This document shows positions 31,694-38,622 of a stretch of DNA of 38,622 bases, one piece after another (position 1 is the stretch's first letter; each line of letters starts with the position of its first letter). The notes under the pieces are model-generated. The model saw nothing but the letters and a program-made list of their open reading frames with translations, was not told the origin of the DNA and made no database searches. The stretch is from Streptomyces panaciradicis. GTDB lineage: Bacteria; Actinomycetota; Actinomycetes; Streptomycetales; Streptomycetaceae. Location: the NCBI RefSeq assembly GCF_023516615.1, contig NZ_JAMGBF010000130.1, forward strand, positions 1 to 38,622. Reading direction: 5' to 3'. The position numbers and the translations under genes were made by a program.

Positions 31694-33308
31694 GCTGCTC
31701 GTACGCCGGCAGGGTGAGGAAGTCGGCGTAGTCCTCGTCGAGGGAGACCGTCAGCAGCAGGTCGTGGGCCTGCTGCCAGTGGCCGGCCGCGAAGGCCTCC
31801 TCGCCGATCTCGCCGCGGATGGCGTCCAGTTCCTCGGCGGCGACCTTGCGGGCCAGCTCCGGGGTGGCCTTCTCGCCGTTCTCGAACTCGACGCCCGCGT
31901 TGATCCACTGCCAGATCTGCGAGCGGGAGATCTCGGCGGTGGCCGCGTCCTCCATCAGGTTGAAGATGGCCACCGCGCCGAGACCGCGCAGCCACGCCTC
32001 GATGTAACGGATGCCCACCTGGACGGCGTTGACCAGACCGGCATACGTCGGCCTGGCGTCGAGGGAGTCGACGGCGATCAGGTCGGCCGCCTCGACGTGC
32101 ACGTCCTCGCGCAGCCGGTCCTTCTGGTTCGGCCGGTCGCCGAGGACCTTGTCGAAGGACTCCATGGCGATCGGGACCAGGTCGGGGTGCGCGACCCAGG
32201 AGCCGTCGAACCCGTCGTTGGCCTCGCGGTCCTTGTCGGCGCGGACCTTCTCGAAGGCCACCTTGTTCACCTCGGCGTCCCGGCGCGAGGGGATGAAGGC
32301 CGCCATGCCGCCGATGGCGTGCGCGCCGCGCTTGTGGCAGGTGCGCACGAGGAGTTCGGTGTACGCCCGCATGAACGGGGCCGTCATCGTGACCGCGTTG
32401 CGGTCCGGCAGGACGAACTTGGCTCCCCCGTCACGGAAGTTCTTGACGATGGAGAACAGGTAGTCCCAGCGGCCGGCGTTCAACCCCGAGGCGTGGTCGC
32501 GGAGTTCGTAGAGGATCTCCTCCATCTCGTACGCCGCCGTGATCGTCTCGATCAGGACGGTGGCGCGGATGGTGCCCTGGGGGATGCCGAGGTAGTCCTG
32601 CGCGAAGACGAACACCTCGTTCCACAGGCGGGCTTCGAGGTGCGACTCGGTCTTCGGGAGGTAGAAGTAGGGGCCCTTGCCGAGGTCGAGCAGCCGCTGG
32701 GCGTTGTGGAAGAGGTACAGGCCGAAGTCGACGAAGGCGCCGGGGACCTGGTTGCCGTCGGCGTCGACGAGGTGACGCTCGTTCAGGTGCCAGCCGCGCG
32801 GGCGCATGACGACCGTCGCCAGCTCCTCGTTCGGGCGCAGGGCGTACGACTTGCCGGACGTCTCGTCGGTGAAGTCGATGTTCCGCGTGTAGGCGTCGGC
32901 CAGGTTGATCTGCCCGAGGACGACGTTCTCCCAGGTCGGCGCGGAGGCGTCCTCGAAGTCGGCGAGCCAGATCCTGGCGCCCGAGTTCAGGGCGTTGATG
33001 GTCATCTTGCGGTCGGTGGGACCGGTGATCTCCACGCGGCGGTCTTCCAGGGCCGCGGGGCAGGGGGCGACCTTCCAGGAGTCGTCGGCGCGGATCGCGG
33101 CGGTCTCCGGGAGGAAATCCAGGGTGGAGGTGCGGGCGATCTCGGCGCGGCGCTCGGCGCGGCGGGCGAGGAGTTCGTCACGGCGCGGCGTGAACCGCCG
33201 GTGCAGCTCGGCCACGAAGGCGAGCGCCGCCTCGGTGAGGACCTCCTCCTGCCGGGGCAGGGGCTCGGCGTCGACGATGGCCAGCGGGGACGGCGCTGGT
33301 GTGGACAT
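31683..33308 (-). CDS. aceB: Malate synthase A
   Basis: Condenses glyoxylate and acetyl-CoA to malate. The 541-residue protein is of the A-type length and carries the family stretches KMTINALNSGARIWLADFEDASAPTW, VMRPRGWHLNERHLV, FYLPKTESHLEARLWNEVF, the catalytic GTIRATVLIETITAAYEMEEILYEL, DYLFSIVKNF and IGGMAAFIPSRRD, plus the GFDGSWVAHPDLVPIA region. It starts at ATG 33308 after GGAAG. With no isocitrate lyase nearby, and with AllR-type boxes in its promoter, it fits the allantoin/glyoxylate regulon better than acetate growth. Confidence 0.96.
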   Translation of the reverse strand: MSTPAPSPLAIVDAEPLPRQEEVLTEAALAFVAELHRRFTPRRDELLARRAERRAEIARTSTLDFLPETAAIRADDSWKVAPCPAALEDRRVEITGPTDRKMTINALNSGARIWLADFEDASAPTWENVVLGQINLADAYTRNIDFTDETSGKSYALRPNEELATVVMRPRGWHLNERHLVDADGNQVPGAFVDFGLYLFHNAQRLLDLGKGPYFYLPKTESHLEARLWNEVFVFAQDYLGIPQGTIRATVLIETITAAYEMEEILYELRDHASGLNAGRWDYLFSIVKNFRDGGAKFVLPDRNAVTMTAPFMRAYTELLVRTCHKRGAHAIGGMAAFIPSRRDAEVNKVAFEKVRADKDREANDGFDGSWVAHPDLVPIAMESFDKVLGDRPNQKDRLREDVHVEAADLIAVDSLDARPTYAGLVNAVQVGIRYIEAWLRGLGAVAIFNLMEDAATAEISRSQIWQWINAGVEFENGEKATPELARKVAAEELDAIRGEIGEEAFAAGHWQQAHDLLLTVSLDEDYADFLTLPAYEQLKG

Positions 33309-33390
33309 GAGCTGTCACTTCCTTCAGCGGTGGCACCGGGTGCCAGTCGTTCCGGGTACGGCGAGCAACACCCCGGGAGCAGCAGGGCGC

Positions 33391-33426
33391 TTCTGAACAG
33401 TGGATACTAGTTTCCTCATCGTGGAA
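33391..33426 (-). promoter_or_regulatory. Tandem AllR-type operator at the malate synthase promoter
   Basis: TTCCTCATCGTGGAA (33412-33426) is a perfect box between -35 and -10; TTCTGAACAGTGGAT (33391-33405) is a weaker copy with centre 21 bp away, overlapping the -10. Confidence 0.65.
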
Positions 33427-33432
33427 CTTCAA
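33404..33432 (-). promoter_or_regulatory. Promoter of malate synthase
   Basis: On the minus strand TTGAAG (33432-33427), a 17-nt spacer, TAGTAT (33409-33404). The perfect AllR-type box fills the spacer. Confidence 0.65.
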
Positions 33433-33443
33433 TGGTTTGTTGA
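33429..33443. promoter_or_regulatory. Imperfect TCAACA-type palindrome over malate synthase -35
   Basis: TCAATG-GTT-TGTTGA differs at two positions from the perfect palindromes at catalase and the urate operon. It sits at the same place, over the -35. Confidence 0.45.
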
Positions 33444-33492
33444 TGTCGAGATTCTCCGGGTCGAGGGAAGGTGGCTCCGCGTGCCACCCCGC

Positions 33493-34092
33493 TCACTCAA
33501 GGTGGATCAGATCGGCCTCCGTGTCGATGTCGTACGGCCGTGCCACGTCCCCGCACTCGACGAGCCTGATCGCCTCCCGATGGGCCCGGAGGTAGGCGCG
33601 GGCACCGCGATCCCCGCTCGCGCTCTCGGCGATCCCGGCCCAGTGGGCGGAACCCAGCAGGACCGGATGCCCGCGCACCCCGTCGTACGCGGCCGACGCG
33701 AGCGAGCCGTCGTCCTCGTAGGCGGCGAGTACCCGCCGCACCGCCTCCACGCCGATCCCCGGCTGGTCGACGAGCGAGACGAGGGCGGCCCGGGCGCCCG
33801 TCCCGGCGAGCGAGTCCAGCCCGGCCCGCAGCGAGGACCCCATGCCCTCCTCCCACGCCGGGTTCTCCACGACCACGCATCCGCCCAGCTCCGCCCGCCG
33901 GCGCACCTCGTCGGCCCGCGCCCCGAGGACCACGTGGACGCGGGCGCAGCCGGCCGCGCGCAGCACGCCGACCGCGTACTCGACGAGTGGCCGTCCGCGG
34001 TGTTCCAGCAGCGCCTTGGGCCGCCCGCCGAGGCGTCGGCCGCCCCCGGCGGCGAGGAGCAGCCCGGCCGGTTCGCGCTCTTTCTCCGTCAT
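33493..34092 (-). CDS. MocA-like nucleotidyltransferase
   Basis: A 199-residue NTP-transferase: LLLAAGGGRRLGGRPKALLEHRGRPLVEYA is the nucleotide-binding loop of the MobA/MocA group, and SLVDQPGIGVEAVRRVLAAY carries the metal-binding aspartate. MocA-type enzymes make the molybdopterin cytosine dinucleotide for xanthine dehydrogenase-like enzymes, which would fit purine breakdown, but the xanthine dehydrogenase genes are not in this window. The ATG at 34092 after AGGAC is chosen; upstream in-frame starts lie in non-coding sequence. The base specificity is inferred. Confidence 0.8.
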   Translation of the reverse strand: MTEKEREPAGLLLAAGGGRRLGGRPKALLEHRGRPLVEYAVGVLRAAGCARVHVVLGARADEVRRRAELGGCVVVENPAWEEGMGSSLRAGLDSLAGTGARAALVSLVDQPGIGVEAVRRVLAAYEDDGSLASAAYDGVRGHPVLLGSAHWAGIAESASGDRGARAYLRAHREAIRLVECGDVARPYDIDTEADLIHLE

Positions 34093-34283
34093 GCGTCCTG
34101 CATACCTGACGCACGAGCGAGTGCCCGGTTTCCAGGGGCTGAATTTCGGTCCGCACTGTGGCGCGCCCCGCATCGGGTGGCGTTTACTGACCCGCGTCCC
34201 CCGGCGCCCGACCAGTGCCACGGGACCGCTCGGCGGGAGCACCATCACACGACGGCGCACAGGGGCGTGCGAGGGGGAGAGCT

Positions 34284-34598
34284 GTGTTGCGGAGCTTGGG
34301 GCAGAGACCTGTGACGGGCAGCGGTGAGGATCCGAGGGTGGCGGGACTGCGCTCCGCCGTGTCCCGGCTGCGCCGCCAACTCGCCGCGCACCCGGTCGAG
34401 TTCCCCGACCGCGGCATCGCCGAGGACGAACTCGCCGCGCTCGCCGCCATGACGATCGACGGCGCCCCCGAGATCCCGCGGCTCCGCCGCTCGTTGCTGC
34501 TGATCGCCGGCGCCATCGGGTCGGTCAGCGCGCTCTCGGGCGGTCTGTCGGAGGTGCGCCACGCGGTGGAACTGTTCGGGGAGCCGCCCCGGCGGTGA
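34284..34598 (+). CDS. Small conserved helical protein (DUF5955-like)
   Basis: A 104-residue protein with two helical halves: VAGLRSAVSRLRRQLAAHP and DRGIAEDELAALAAM, then IPRLRRSLLLIAGAIGSVSALSGGLSEVRHAVELF. It resembles a protein commonly found beside malate synthase and AllR in Streptomyces (DUF5955, from memory). The GTG at 34284 is chosen because GAGGGGGAG sits just upstream; an ATG at 34215 is further from any ribosome site. The C-terminal hydrophobic segment may dip into the membrane. The 190 nt between it and the divergent MocA-like gene hold no clear feature. Confidence 0.7.
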   Translation: MLRSLGQRPVTGSGEDPRVAGLRSAVSRLRRQLAAHPVEFPDRGIAEDELAALAAMTIDGAPEIPRLRRSLLLIAGAIGSVSALSGGLSEVRHAVELFGEPPRR

Positions 34599-34640
34599 CG
34601 GGACGTCACCTCCCGTTCGCCGAGGGCCCCTCGGGCCGGA

Positions 34641-35432
34641 TCAGCCCCCGGTGCTCGCCAGTGCCTCCGACAGCTCCACCGCCACCTGCTGCAGCACCGG
34701 CACGATGCGCTCCGTCGCCGCCTCCGTCACCCGGCCCGCCGGGCCGGAGATGGAGATCGCCGCGGAGGTGGGGGAGTCGGGCACGGACACCGCGAGGCAG
34801 CGCACCCCGACCTCCTGTTCGTTGTCGTCGATCGCGTACCCCTGGCGCCGTACGTCCGCCAGGGCCGCGAGAAAGCCCTCCGGCGTGGTGATCGTCTTCT
34901 CGGTCGCGGCCGGCATGCCGGTGCGCGCGAGCAGGGCGCGGACCTCGTCGTCCGGGGTGTTCGCCAGCAGTGCCTTGCCGACACCCGTGGAGTGCGGCAG
35001 CACCCTGCGGCCGACCTCGGTGAACATGCGCATCGAGTGCTTCGAGGGCACCTGGGCGACGTAGACGATCTCGTCGCCGTCGAGCAGCGCCATGTTCGCC
35101 GTCTCGCCGGTCTCCTCGACCAGGCGGGCCAGGTAGGGGCGCGCCCAGGTGCCCAGCAGGCGGGAGGCCGACTCGCCGAGACGGATCAGACGGGGGCCGA
35201 GCGCGTACCGGCGGTTGGGCTGCTGGCGGACGTACCCGCAGGCCACGAGGGTGCGCATCAGGCGGTGGATGGTGGGCAGCGGCAGCCCGCTGCTCGCGGA
35301 CAGCTCGCTCAGACCGACCTCGCCGCCCGCGTCGGCCATCCGCTCGAGCAGGTCGAAGGCGCGCTCGAGGGACTGGACCCCGCCACCGTTGGACTTGGCG
35401 GAGTCGGTGGTGCTGGCGCTGGACGTCGGCAC
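34641..35432 (-). CDS. allR: IclR-family repressor of allantoin/glyoxylate genes (AllR)
   Basis: A 263-residue regulator with an N-terminal winged helix-turn-helix (GGVQSLERAFDLLERMAD ... GLSELSASSGLPLPTIHRLMRTLVACGYV) and a C-terminal IclR effector domain (NMALLDGDEIVYVAQVPS ... TGVGKALLANTPDDEV ... EVGVRCLAVSVPD). It starts at GTG 35432 after AAAGGAA. Its place beside allB, and the TTCC-N7-GGAA boxes at allB, gcl, hyi and aceB, support the allantoin repressor role known in Streptomyces, where allantoin pathway intermediates release it. The effector is inferred from the family; the name from position and family. Confidence 0.88.
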   Translation of the reverse strand: MPTSSASTTDSAKSNGGGVQSLERAFDLLERMADAGGEVGLSELSASSGLPLPTIHRLMRTLVACGYVRQQPNRRYALGPRLIRLGESASRLLGTWARPYLARLVEETGETANMALLDGDEIVYVAQVPSKHSMRMFTEVGRRVLPHSTGVGKALLANTPDDEVRALLARTGMPAATEKTITTPEGFLAALADVRRQGYAIDDNEQEVGVRCLAVSVPDSPTSAAISISGPAGRVTEAATERIVPVLQQVAVELSEALASTGG

Positions 35433-35485
35433 GGCGCGTTCCTTTCGGGACTGGCGGAAGGGGCCAAAGCCTACCCGGCAGCCGG

Positions 35486-35514
35486 TTGACTCCCCGCTCG
35501 TACGTAGCTACGTT
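35486..35514 (+). promoter_or_regulatory. Distal promoter (P1) upstream of allB
   Basis: TTGACT (35486-35491), a 17-nt spacer, and TACGTT (35509-35514). A 12-bp palindrome ACGTAGCTACGT (35502-35513) overlaps the -10. It is about 190 nt from the allB start. Confidence 0.55.
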
Positions 35515-35548
35515 CTGCTTGCTGGAATTCTAATTCCGCTTTGTGGAA
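35513..35548 (+). promoter_or_regulatory. Tandem AllR-type operator, distal pair
   Basis: TTCCGCTTTGTGGAA (35534-35548) is perfect; TTCTGCTTGCTGGAA (35513-35527) has one change. Centres are 21 bp apart; the weaker copy overlaps the P1 -10. Confidence 0.65.
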
Positions 35549-35593
35549 ACGTCCAGACTGCAGGCGTCGGCGGCTCTCCCGGGAAGTGTGCCC

Positions 35594-35622
35594 TTGACGG
35601 CGCCGGGGCGGGAGTGAAGACT
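35594..35622 (+). promoter_or_regulatory. Possible proximal promoter (P2) of allB
   Basis: TTGACG (35594-35599), a 17-nt spacer, then AAGACT (35617-35622), a weak -10. Supported mainly by the operator pair just after it. Confidence 0.4.
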
Positions 35623-35656
35623 CCTTCAACAGAAAGTTGAATTCCGTTACGTGGAA
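35621..35656 (+). promoter_or_regulatory. AllR-type box pair with TCAACA-type palindrome, proximal to allB
   Basis: TTCCGTTACGTGGAA (35642-35656) is a perfect AllR-type box; its partner 21 bp away (CTCCTTCAACAGAAA, 35621-35635) matches 6 of 8 positions. Between them TCAACA-GAA-AGTTGA (35626-35640) is a one-mismatch copy of the second palindrome. The same abutting arrangement occurs at malate synthase. Confidence 0.55.
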
Positions 35657-35704
35657 GTAAATCCCGTTTCCGGGGCGTGACGGCGGCGGCAGAGAGGGGT
35701 CCGG

Positions 35705-37045
35705 GTGTCCGACACAGAACTGGTGCTGCGCTCGACACGCGTCATCACGCCCGAGGGGACGCGTGCCGCCTCGGTCGCGGTCGCCGACGGCACGATCACG
35801 GCCGTCCTGCCGTACGACGCCGACGTGCCCGCCGGTGCGCGCCTGGAGGACGTCGGCGACCACGCCCTGCTGCCCGGCCTGGTCGACACCCACGTGCACG
35901 TCAACGACCCCGGCCGCACCGAGTGGGAGGGCTTCTGGACCGCCACCCGCGCGGCGGCGGCCGGCGGCATCACCACCCTCGTCGACATGCCGCTCAACTC
36001 CCTCCCGCCGACCACGACCGTCGACCACCTGCGCACCAAGCAGGCGGTCGCCGCCGACAAGGCGCACATCGACGTCGGCTTCTGGGGCGGCGCCCTGCCC
36101 GACAACGTCAAGGACCTGCGCCCGCTGCACGAGGCCGGCGTCTTCGGCTTCAAGGCGTTCCTGTCCCCGTCCGGCGTGGACGAGTTCCCGCACCTCGACC
36201 AGGACGGGCTCGCCCGGTCGCTGGCCGAGATCGCCTCCTTCGGCGGGCTGCTGATCGTGCACGCCGAGGACCCGCACCACCTGGACGCCGCCCCGCAGCA
36301 GGGCGGTCCCCGCTACGCCGACTTCCTCGCCTCCCGGCCGCGCGACGCCGAGGACACGGCCATCGCCCAGCTGATCGACCAGGCCAGACGCCTCGACGCG
36401 CGCGTGCACGTGCTGCACCTGTCCTCCAGCGACGCGCTGCCGCTGATCGCCGCCGCGAAGGCGGACGGCGTCCGCGTCACCGTCGAGACCTGCCCCCACT
36501 ACCTCACCCTCACCGCCGAGGAAGTCCCGGACGGCGCCAGCGAGTTCAAGTGCTGCCCGCCCATCCGGGAGTCCGCCAACCAGGACCTGCTGTGGCAGGC
36601 GCTGGCCGACGGCACGATCGACTGCGTGGTCACCGACCACTCCCCGTCCACGGCCGACCTGAAGACCGGCGACTTCGCCACCGCCTGGGGCGGCATCTCC
36701 GGCCTCCAGCTGAGCCTCCCGGCCGTCTGGACGGCGGCCCGGGAGCGCGGCCACACCCTGCAGGACGTGGTCCGCTGGATGTCGTCCCGGACGGCCCGAC
36801 TGGTCGGCCTGGACACCCGCAAGGGCGCCATCGCGCCCGGCCACGACGCCGACTTCGCGGTCCTCGCACCCGACGAGACCTTCACCGTGGACCCGGCGGC
36901 CCTCCAGCACCGCAACCGTGTCACCGCGTACGCCGGCAAGACCCTGTACGGCGTCGTGAAGTCGACCTGGCTGCGCGGCGAACGCATCGTCGCCGACGGC
37001 CAGTTCACCGACCCGAAGGGCCGCCTGCTGACCCGTGTCCCCTGA
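35705..37045 (+). CDS. allB: Allantoinase
   Basis: Hydrolyses allantoin to allantoate. The 446-residue cyclic amidohydrolase has GLVDTHVHVNDPGRTEWEGF with metal histidines at 63 and 65, FGFKAFLSPSGVDEFP with the carboxylated metal-bridging lysine at 150, LIVHAEDP, VHVLHLSS, PHYLTLTAEEV, and the catalytic aspartate in VVTDHSPS. The start is GTG 35705 after GAGAGGGG. The next gene, allantoicase, begins about 40 nt after its stop, so the two form an operon controlled from the long operator-rich leader. Confidence 0.96.
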   Translation: MSDTELVLRSTRVITPEGTRAASVAVADGTITAVLPYDADVPAGARLEDVGDHALLPGLVDTHVHVNDPGRTEWEGFWTATRAAAAGGITTLVDMPLNSLPPTTTVDHLRTKQAVAADKAHIDVGFWGGALPDNVKDLRPLHEAGVFGFKAFLSPSGVDEFPHLDQDGLARSLAEIASFGGLLIVHAEDPHHLDAAPQQGGPRYADFLASRPRDAEDTAIAQLIDQARRLDARVHVLHLSSSDALPLIAAAKADGVRVTVETCPHYLTLTAEEVPDGASEFKCCPPIRESANQDLLWQALADGTIDCVVTDHSPSTADLKTGDFATAWGGISGLQLSLPAVWTAARERGHTLQDVVRWMSSRTARLVGLDTRKGAIAPGHDADFAVLAPDETFTVDPAALQHRNRVTAYAGKTLYGVVKSTWLRGERIVADGQFTDPKGRLLTRVP

Positions 37046-37085
37046 TCCGCCCGCACCCGCGGCGGCCCACTCCCGAAAGGAACCT

Positions 37086-38210
37086 TTGATCACCGTGACG
37101 GCGATTCCGAGTTTCACCGGCGACGCGAACCCCTACGGAGGCGGTGACCCGTACGCGGACTACCGCACCGCCGACTTCCCCTTCACCCAGTACGCCGACC
37201 TCGCCGACCGGCGGCTCGGCGCCGGTGTCATCGCCGCCAACGACGAGTTCTTCGCCGAGCGGGAGAACCTCCTGGTGCCCGAGCGGGCCGAGTTCGACCC
37301 GGAGCACTTCGGGCACAAGGGCAAGATCATGGACGGCTGGGAGACCCGCCGCCGGCGCGGCGCGAGCGCCGAGCACCCCTGGCCCACCGACGAGGACCAC
37401 GACTGGGCGCTGGTCCGCCTCGGCGCGCCCGGCGTCGTCCGCGGCATCGTCGTCGACACCGCCCACTTCCGCGGCAACTACCCGCAGGCGGTGTCCGTCG
37501 AGGGGACCTCGGTGCCCGGCTCCCCGTCGCCGGAGGAACTCCTCGGCGACGACGTGAAATGGACGACCCTCGTCCCGCGCACCCCGGTCGGCGGCCACGC
37601 GGCGAACGGCTTCGCCGTCTCCGTCGAACAGCGCTTCACGCACCTGCGCGTCAACCAGCACCCCGACGGCGGCATCGCGCGACTGCGCGTGTACGGCGAG
37701 GTCGTACCGGACCCGGCGTGGCTGGCGGCCCTCGGCGCGTTCGACGTCGTCGCCCTGGAGAACGGCGGCCGGGTCGAGGACGCCTCCGACCTCTTCTACT
37801 CGCCGGCCACCAACACCATCCGGCCGGGCCGCTCCCGCAAGATGGACGACGGCTGGGAGACCCGCCGGCGCCGCGACCGGGGCCACGACTGGATCCGCTA
37901 CCGGCTCGCCGCGCAGTCGCAGATCCGCGCGATCGAGATCGACACGGCCTACCTGAAGGGCAACAGCGCGGGCTGGGCGTCGGTGTCGGTACGCGACGGC
38001 GAGGACGGCGACTGGACCGAGATCCTCCCGCGCACCCGCCTCCAGCCCGACACCGACCACCGCTTCGTCCTGCCGGCCCCGGCCGTCGCCACGCACGCGC
38101 GCGTGGACATCTTCCCCGACGGCGGCATCTCCCGCCTGCGCCTGCACGGCACCCTCACGGACACCGGCACGGCAAGCCTGACGGCCCGCCACCAGGAACT
38201 CGGCGGCTGA
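37086..38210 (+). CDS. alc: Allantoicase
   Basis: Hydrolyses allantoate to ureidoglycolate and urea. The protein has the two repeated allantoicase modules: MDGWETRRRRGASAEHPWPTDEDHDWALVRLGAPGVVRGIVVDTAHFRGNYP and MDDGWETRRRRDRGHDWIRYRLAAQSQIRAIEIDTAYLKGNS, plus HPDGGIARLRVYGEV and FPDGGISRLRLHG. A TTG at 37086 with AAAGG 5 nt upstream is preferred; GTG at 37095 or GTG at 37035 (which would overlap allB) are alternatives. Second gene of the allB operon. Confidence 0.93.
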   Translation: MITVTAIPSFTGDANPYGGGDPYADYRTADFPFTQYADLADRRLGAGVIAANDEFFAERENLLVPERAEFDPEHFGHKGKIMDGWETRRRRGASAEHPWPTDEDHDWALVRLGAPGVVRGIVVDTAHFRGNYPQAVSVEGTSVPGSPSPEELLGDDVKWTTLVPRTPVGGHAANGFAVSVEQRFTHLRVNQHPDGGIARLRVYGEVVPDPAWLAALGAFDVVALENGGRVEDASDLFYSPATNTIRPGRSRKMDDGWETRRRRDRGHDWIRYRLAAQSQIRAIEIDTAYLKGNSAGWASVSVRDGEDGDWTEILPRTRLQPDTDHRFVLPAPAVATHARVDIFPDGGISRLRLHGTLTDTGTASLTARHQELGG

Positions 38211-38258
38211 CCCACACGCGCGGCACCCGAGCTCTGCGGGGCGCCTTGAGCGTGTGGG
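38211..38258 (+). terminator. Possible terminator after allantoicase
   Basis: CCCACACGC (38211-38219) pairs with GCGTGTGGG (38250-38258), a 9-bp stem with a long 30-nt loop right after the stop codon. The long loop lowers confidence. Confidence 0.4.
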
Positions 38259-38284
38259 GCCACAGCGGCCGTCCCTGGGCGAGC

Positions 38285-38622
38285 CAACGGAGCAGTCCGG
38301 GGCCGCCGCGGCCGAAGCGGCTGCCTGGGCGCGCCGGCCGGTAGATCCCGGTGCGCCCCCGCGCGGGGCTCTGGCCTTCCGGGGCGTGCCGGGTCGTCGG
38401 CTCCGGGCGCCTTGTGCGTGGCGGGCGACGGGGGTCGCCGTGGGCGGGGCAACGGAGCAGTCCGGGGCCGCCGCGGCCGAAGCGGCTGCCTGGGCGCGCC
38501 GGCCGGTAGATCCCGGTGCGCCCCCGCGCGGGGCTCTGGCCTTCCGGGGCGTGCCGGGTCGTCGGCTCCGGGTGCCTTGTGCGTGGCGGGCGACGGGGGT
38601 CGCCGTGGGCGGGGCAACGGAG
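38285..38622. repeat. 165-bp tandem repeat array continuing past the window
   Basis: The 165-bp unit beginning CAACGGAGCAGTCCGG at 38285 recurs at 38450 with one base change (164/165 identical; GGGCGCC against GGGTGCC), and a third copy starts at 38615 and is cut by the edge. A diverged partial copy (about 38236-38284) precedes the first unit. The unit is about 80% GC and rich in short palindromes. It has no supportable gene of its own; frames stay open through it because 165 is a multiple of three and stop codons are rare at this GC. Confidence 0.9.

Noticed and set aside
10255..32010. Other TTA codons in minus-strand genes (TAA on the plus strand near 10258, 11637, 24429, 32006)
   Set aside because: Each of these falls out of frame (for example within GGT-TAC or AAT-TAC), so they are not leucine TTA codons.
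37949..38617. Long minus-strand open frame with 55-residue repeats over the tandem array
   Set aside because: It arises because the 165-bp unit is a multiple of three and stops are rare at this GC. It overlaps allantoicase antisense, is Pro/Arg-rich, and has no ribosome site; not called as a gene.
38285..38622. Possible CRISPR array at the right edge
   Set aside because: The units are 165 bp, contiguous and almost identical, with no alternation of short repeats and unique spacers, and no cas genes.

Overview
The window is very GC-rich (third codon positions almost all G or C), uses GTG starts often, and has several likely leaderless genes with TAnnnT boxes 6-8 nt before the start. Together with the gene content this points to a Streptomyces chromosome. 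From memory, the order resembles the S. coelicolor region around SCO6194-SCO6248; no database was consulted.

Layout. 1-6.3 kb: the N-terminal part of a large LuxR-type ATPase regulator (cut by the window edge), a GAF-LuxR regulator, two translationally coupled acyl-CoA ligases, and a zinc-ribbon protein with what looks like a dead Mrr-like nuclease fold. 6.3-12.7 kb: glyoxylate assimilation (gcl; tartronate semialdehyde reductase and hydroxypyruvate isomerase on the other strand) with a monofunctional catalase between them. 12.7-15.1 kb: a PolX-PHP DNA polymerase, a thiamine-binding-fold protein and a small HTH protein. 15.1-20.2 kb: urate breakdown (OHCU decarboxylase, HIU hydrolase, uricase), 8-oxoguanine deaminase and an NCS2 purine permease. 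20.2-25.2 kb: ordinary genes (TMEM175-like channel, DEDDh exonuclease, GNAT, thioesterase, a hypothetical, an AlaA-like aminotransferase with a divergent HxlR regulator). 25.2-31.7 kb: an accessory block with two related membrane-anchored surface proteins (one with a VWA domain), two divergent NIS siderophore synthetases, and a HipA-like kinase coupled to a SelW-like protein. 31.7-38.2 kb: malate synthase, a MocA-like nucleotidyltransferase, a small conserved protein, the IclR-type allantoin regulator (AllR), allantoinase and allantoicase. The window ends in a 165-bp tandem repeat array.

How it fits together. Guanine-derived purines go via urate, 5-hydroxyisourate, OHCU and allantoin to allantoate and ureidoglycolate, then glyoxylate. 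Glyoxylate is taken up either by Gcl, Hyi and the reductase to glycerate, or by malate synthase to malate. Catalase would remove the H2O2 made by uricase. Two repeated operator types tie the scattered genes together. The first is a 15-bp TTCC-N7-GGAA box, with a second, usually weaker copy 21 bp away centre to centre, at gcl, hyi-glxR, catalase, malate synthase and twice before allB. The second is a TCAACA-N3-TGTTGA palindrome on the -35 of catalase and of the urate operon, with imperfect copies at malate synthase and allB. Ureidoglycolate lyase, urease and xanthine dehydrogenase are not in the window.

Most notable: the two-operator regulon; a short dispersed repeat inserted in frame into the catalase gene that brings a TTA (bldA-type) codon; the orphan divergent NIS synthetase pair; and the near-identical 165-bp tandem repeats at the right edge.
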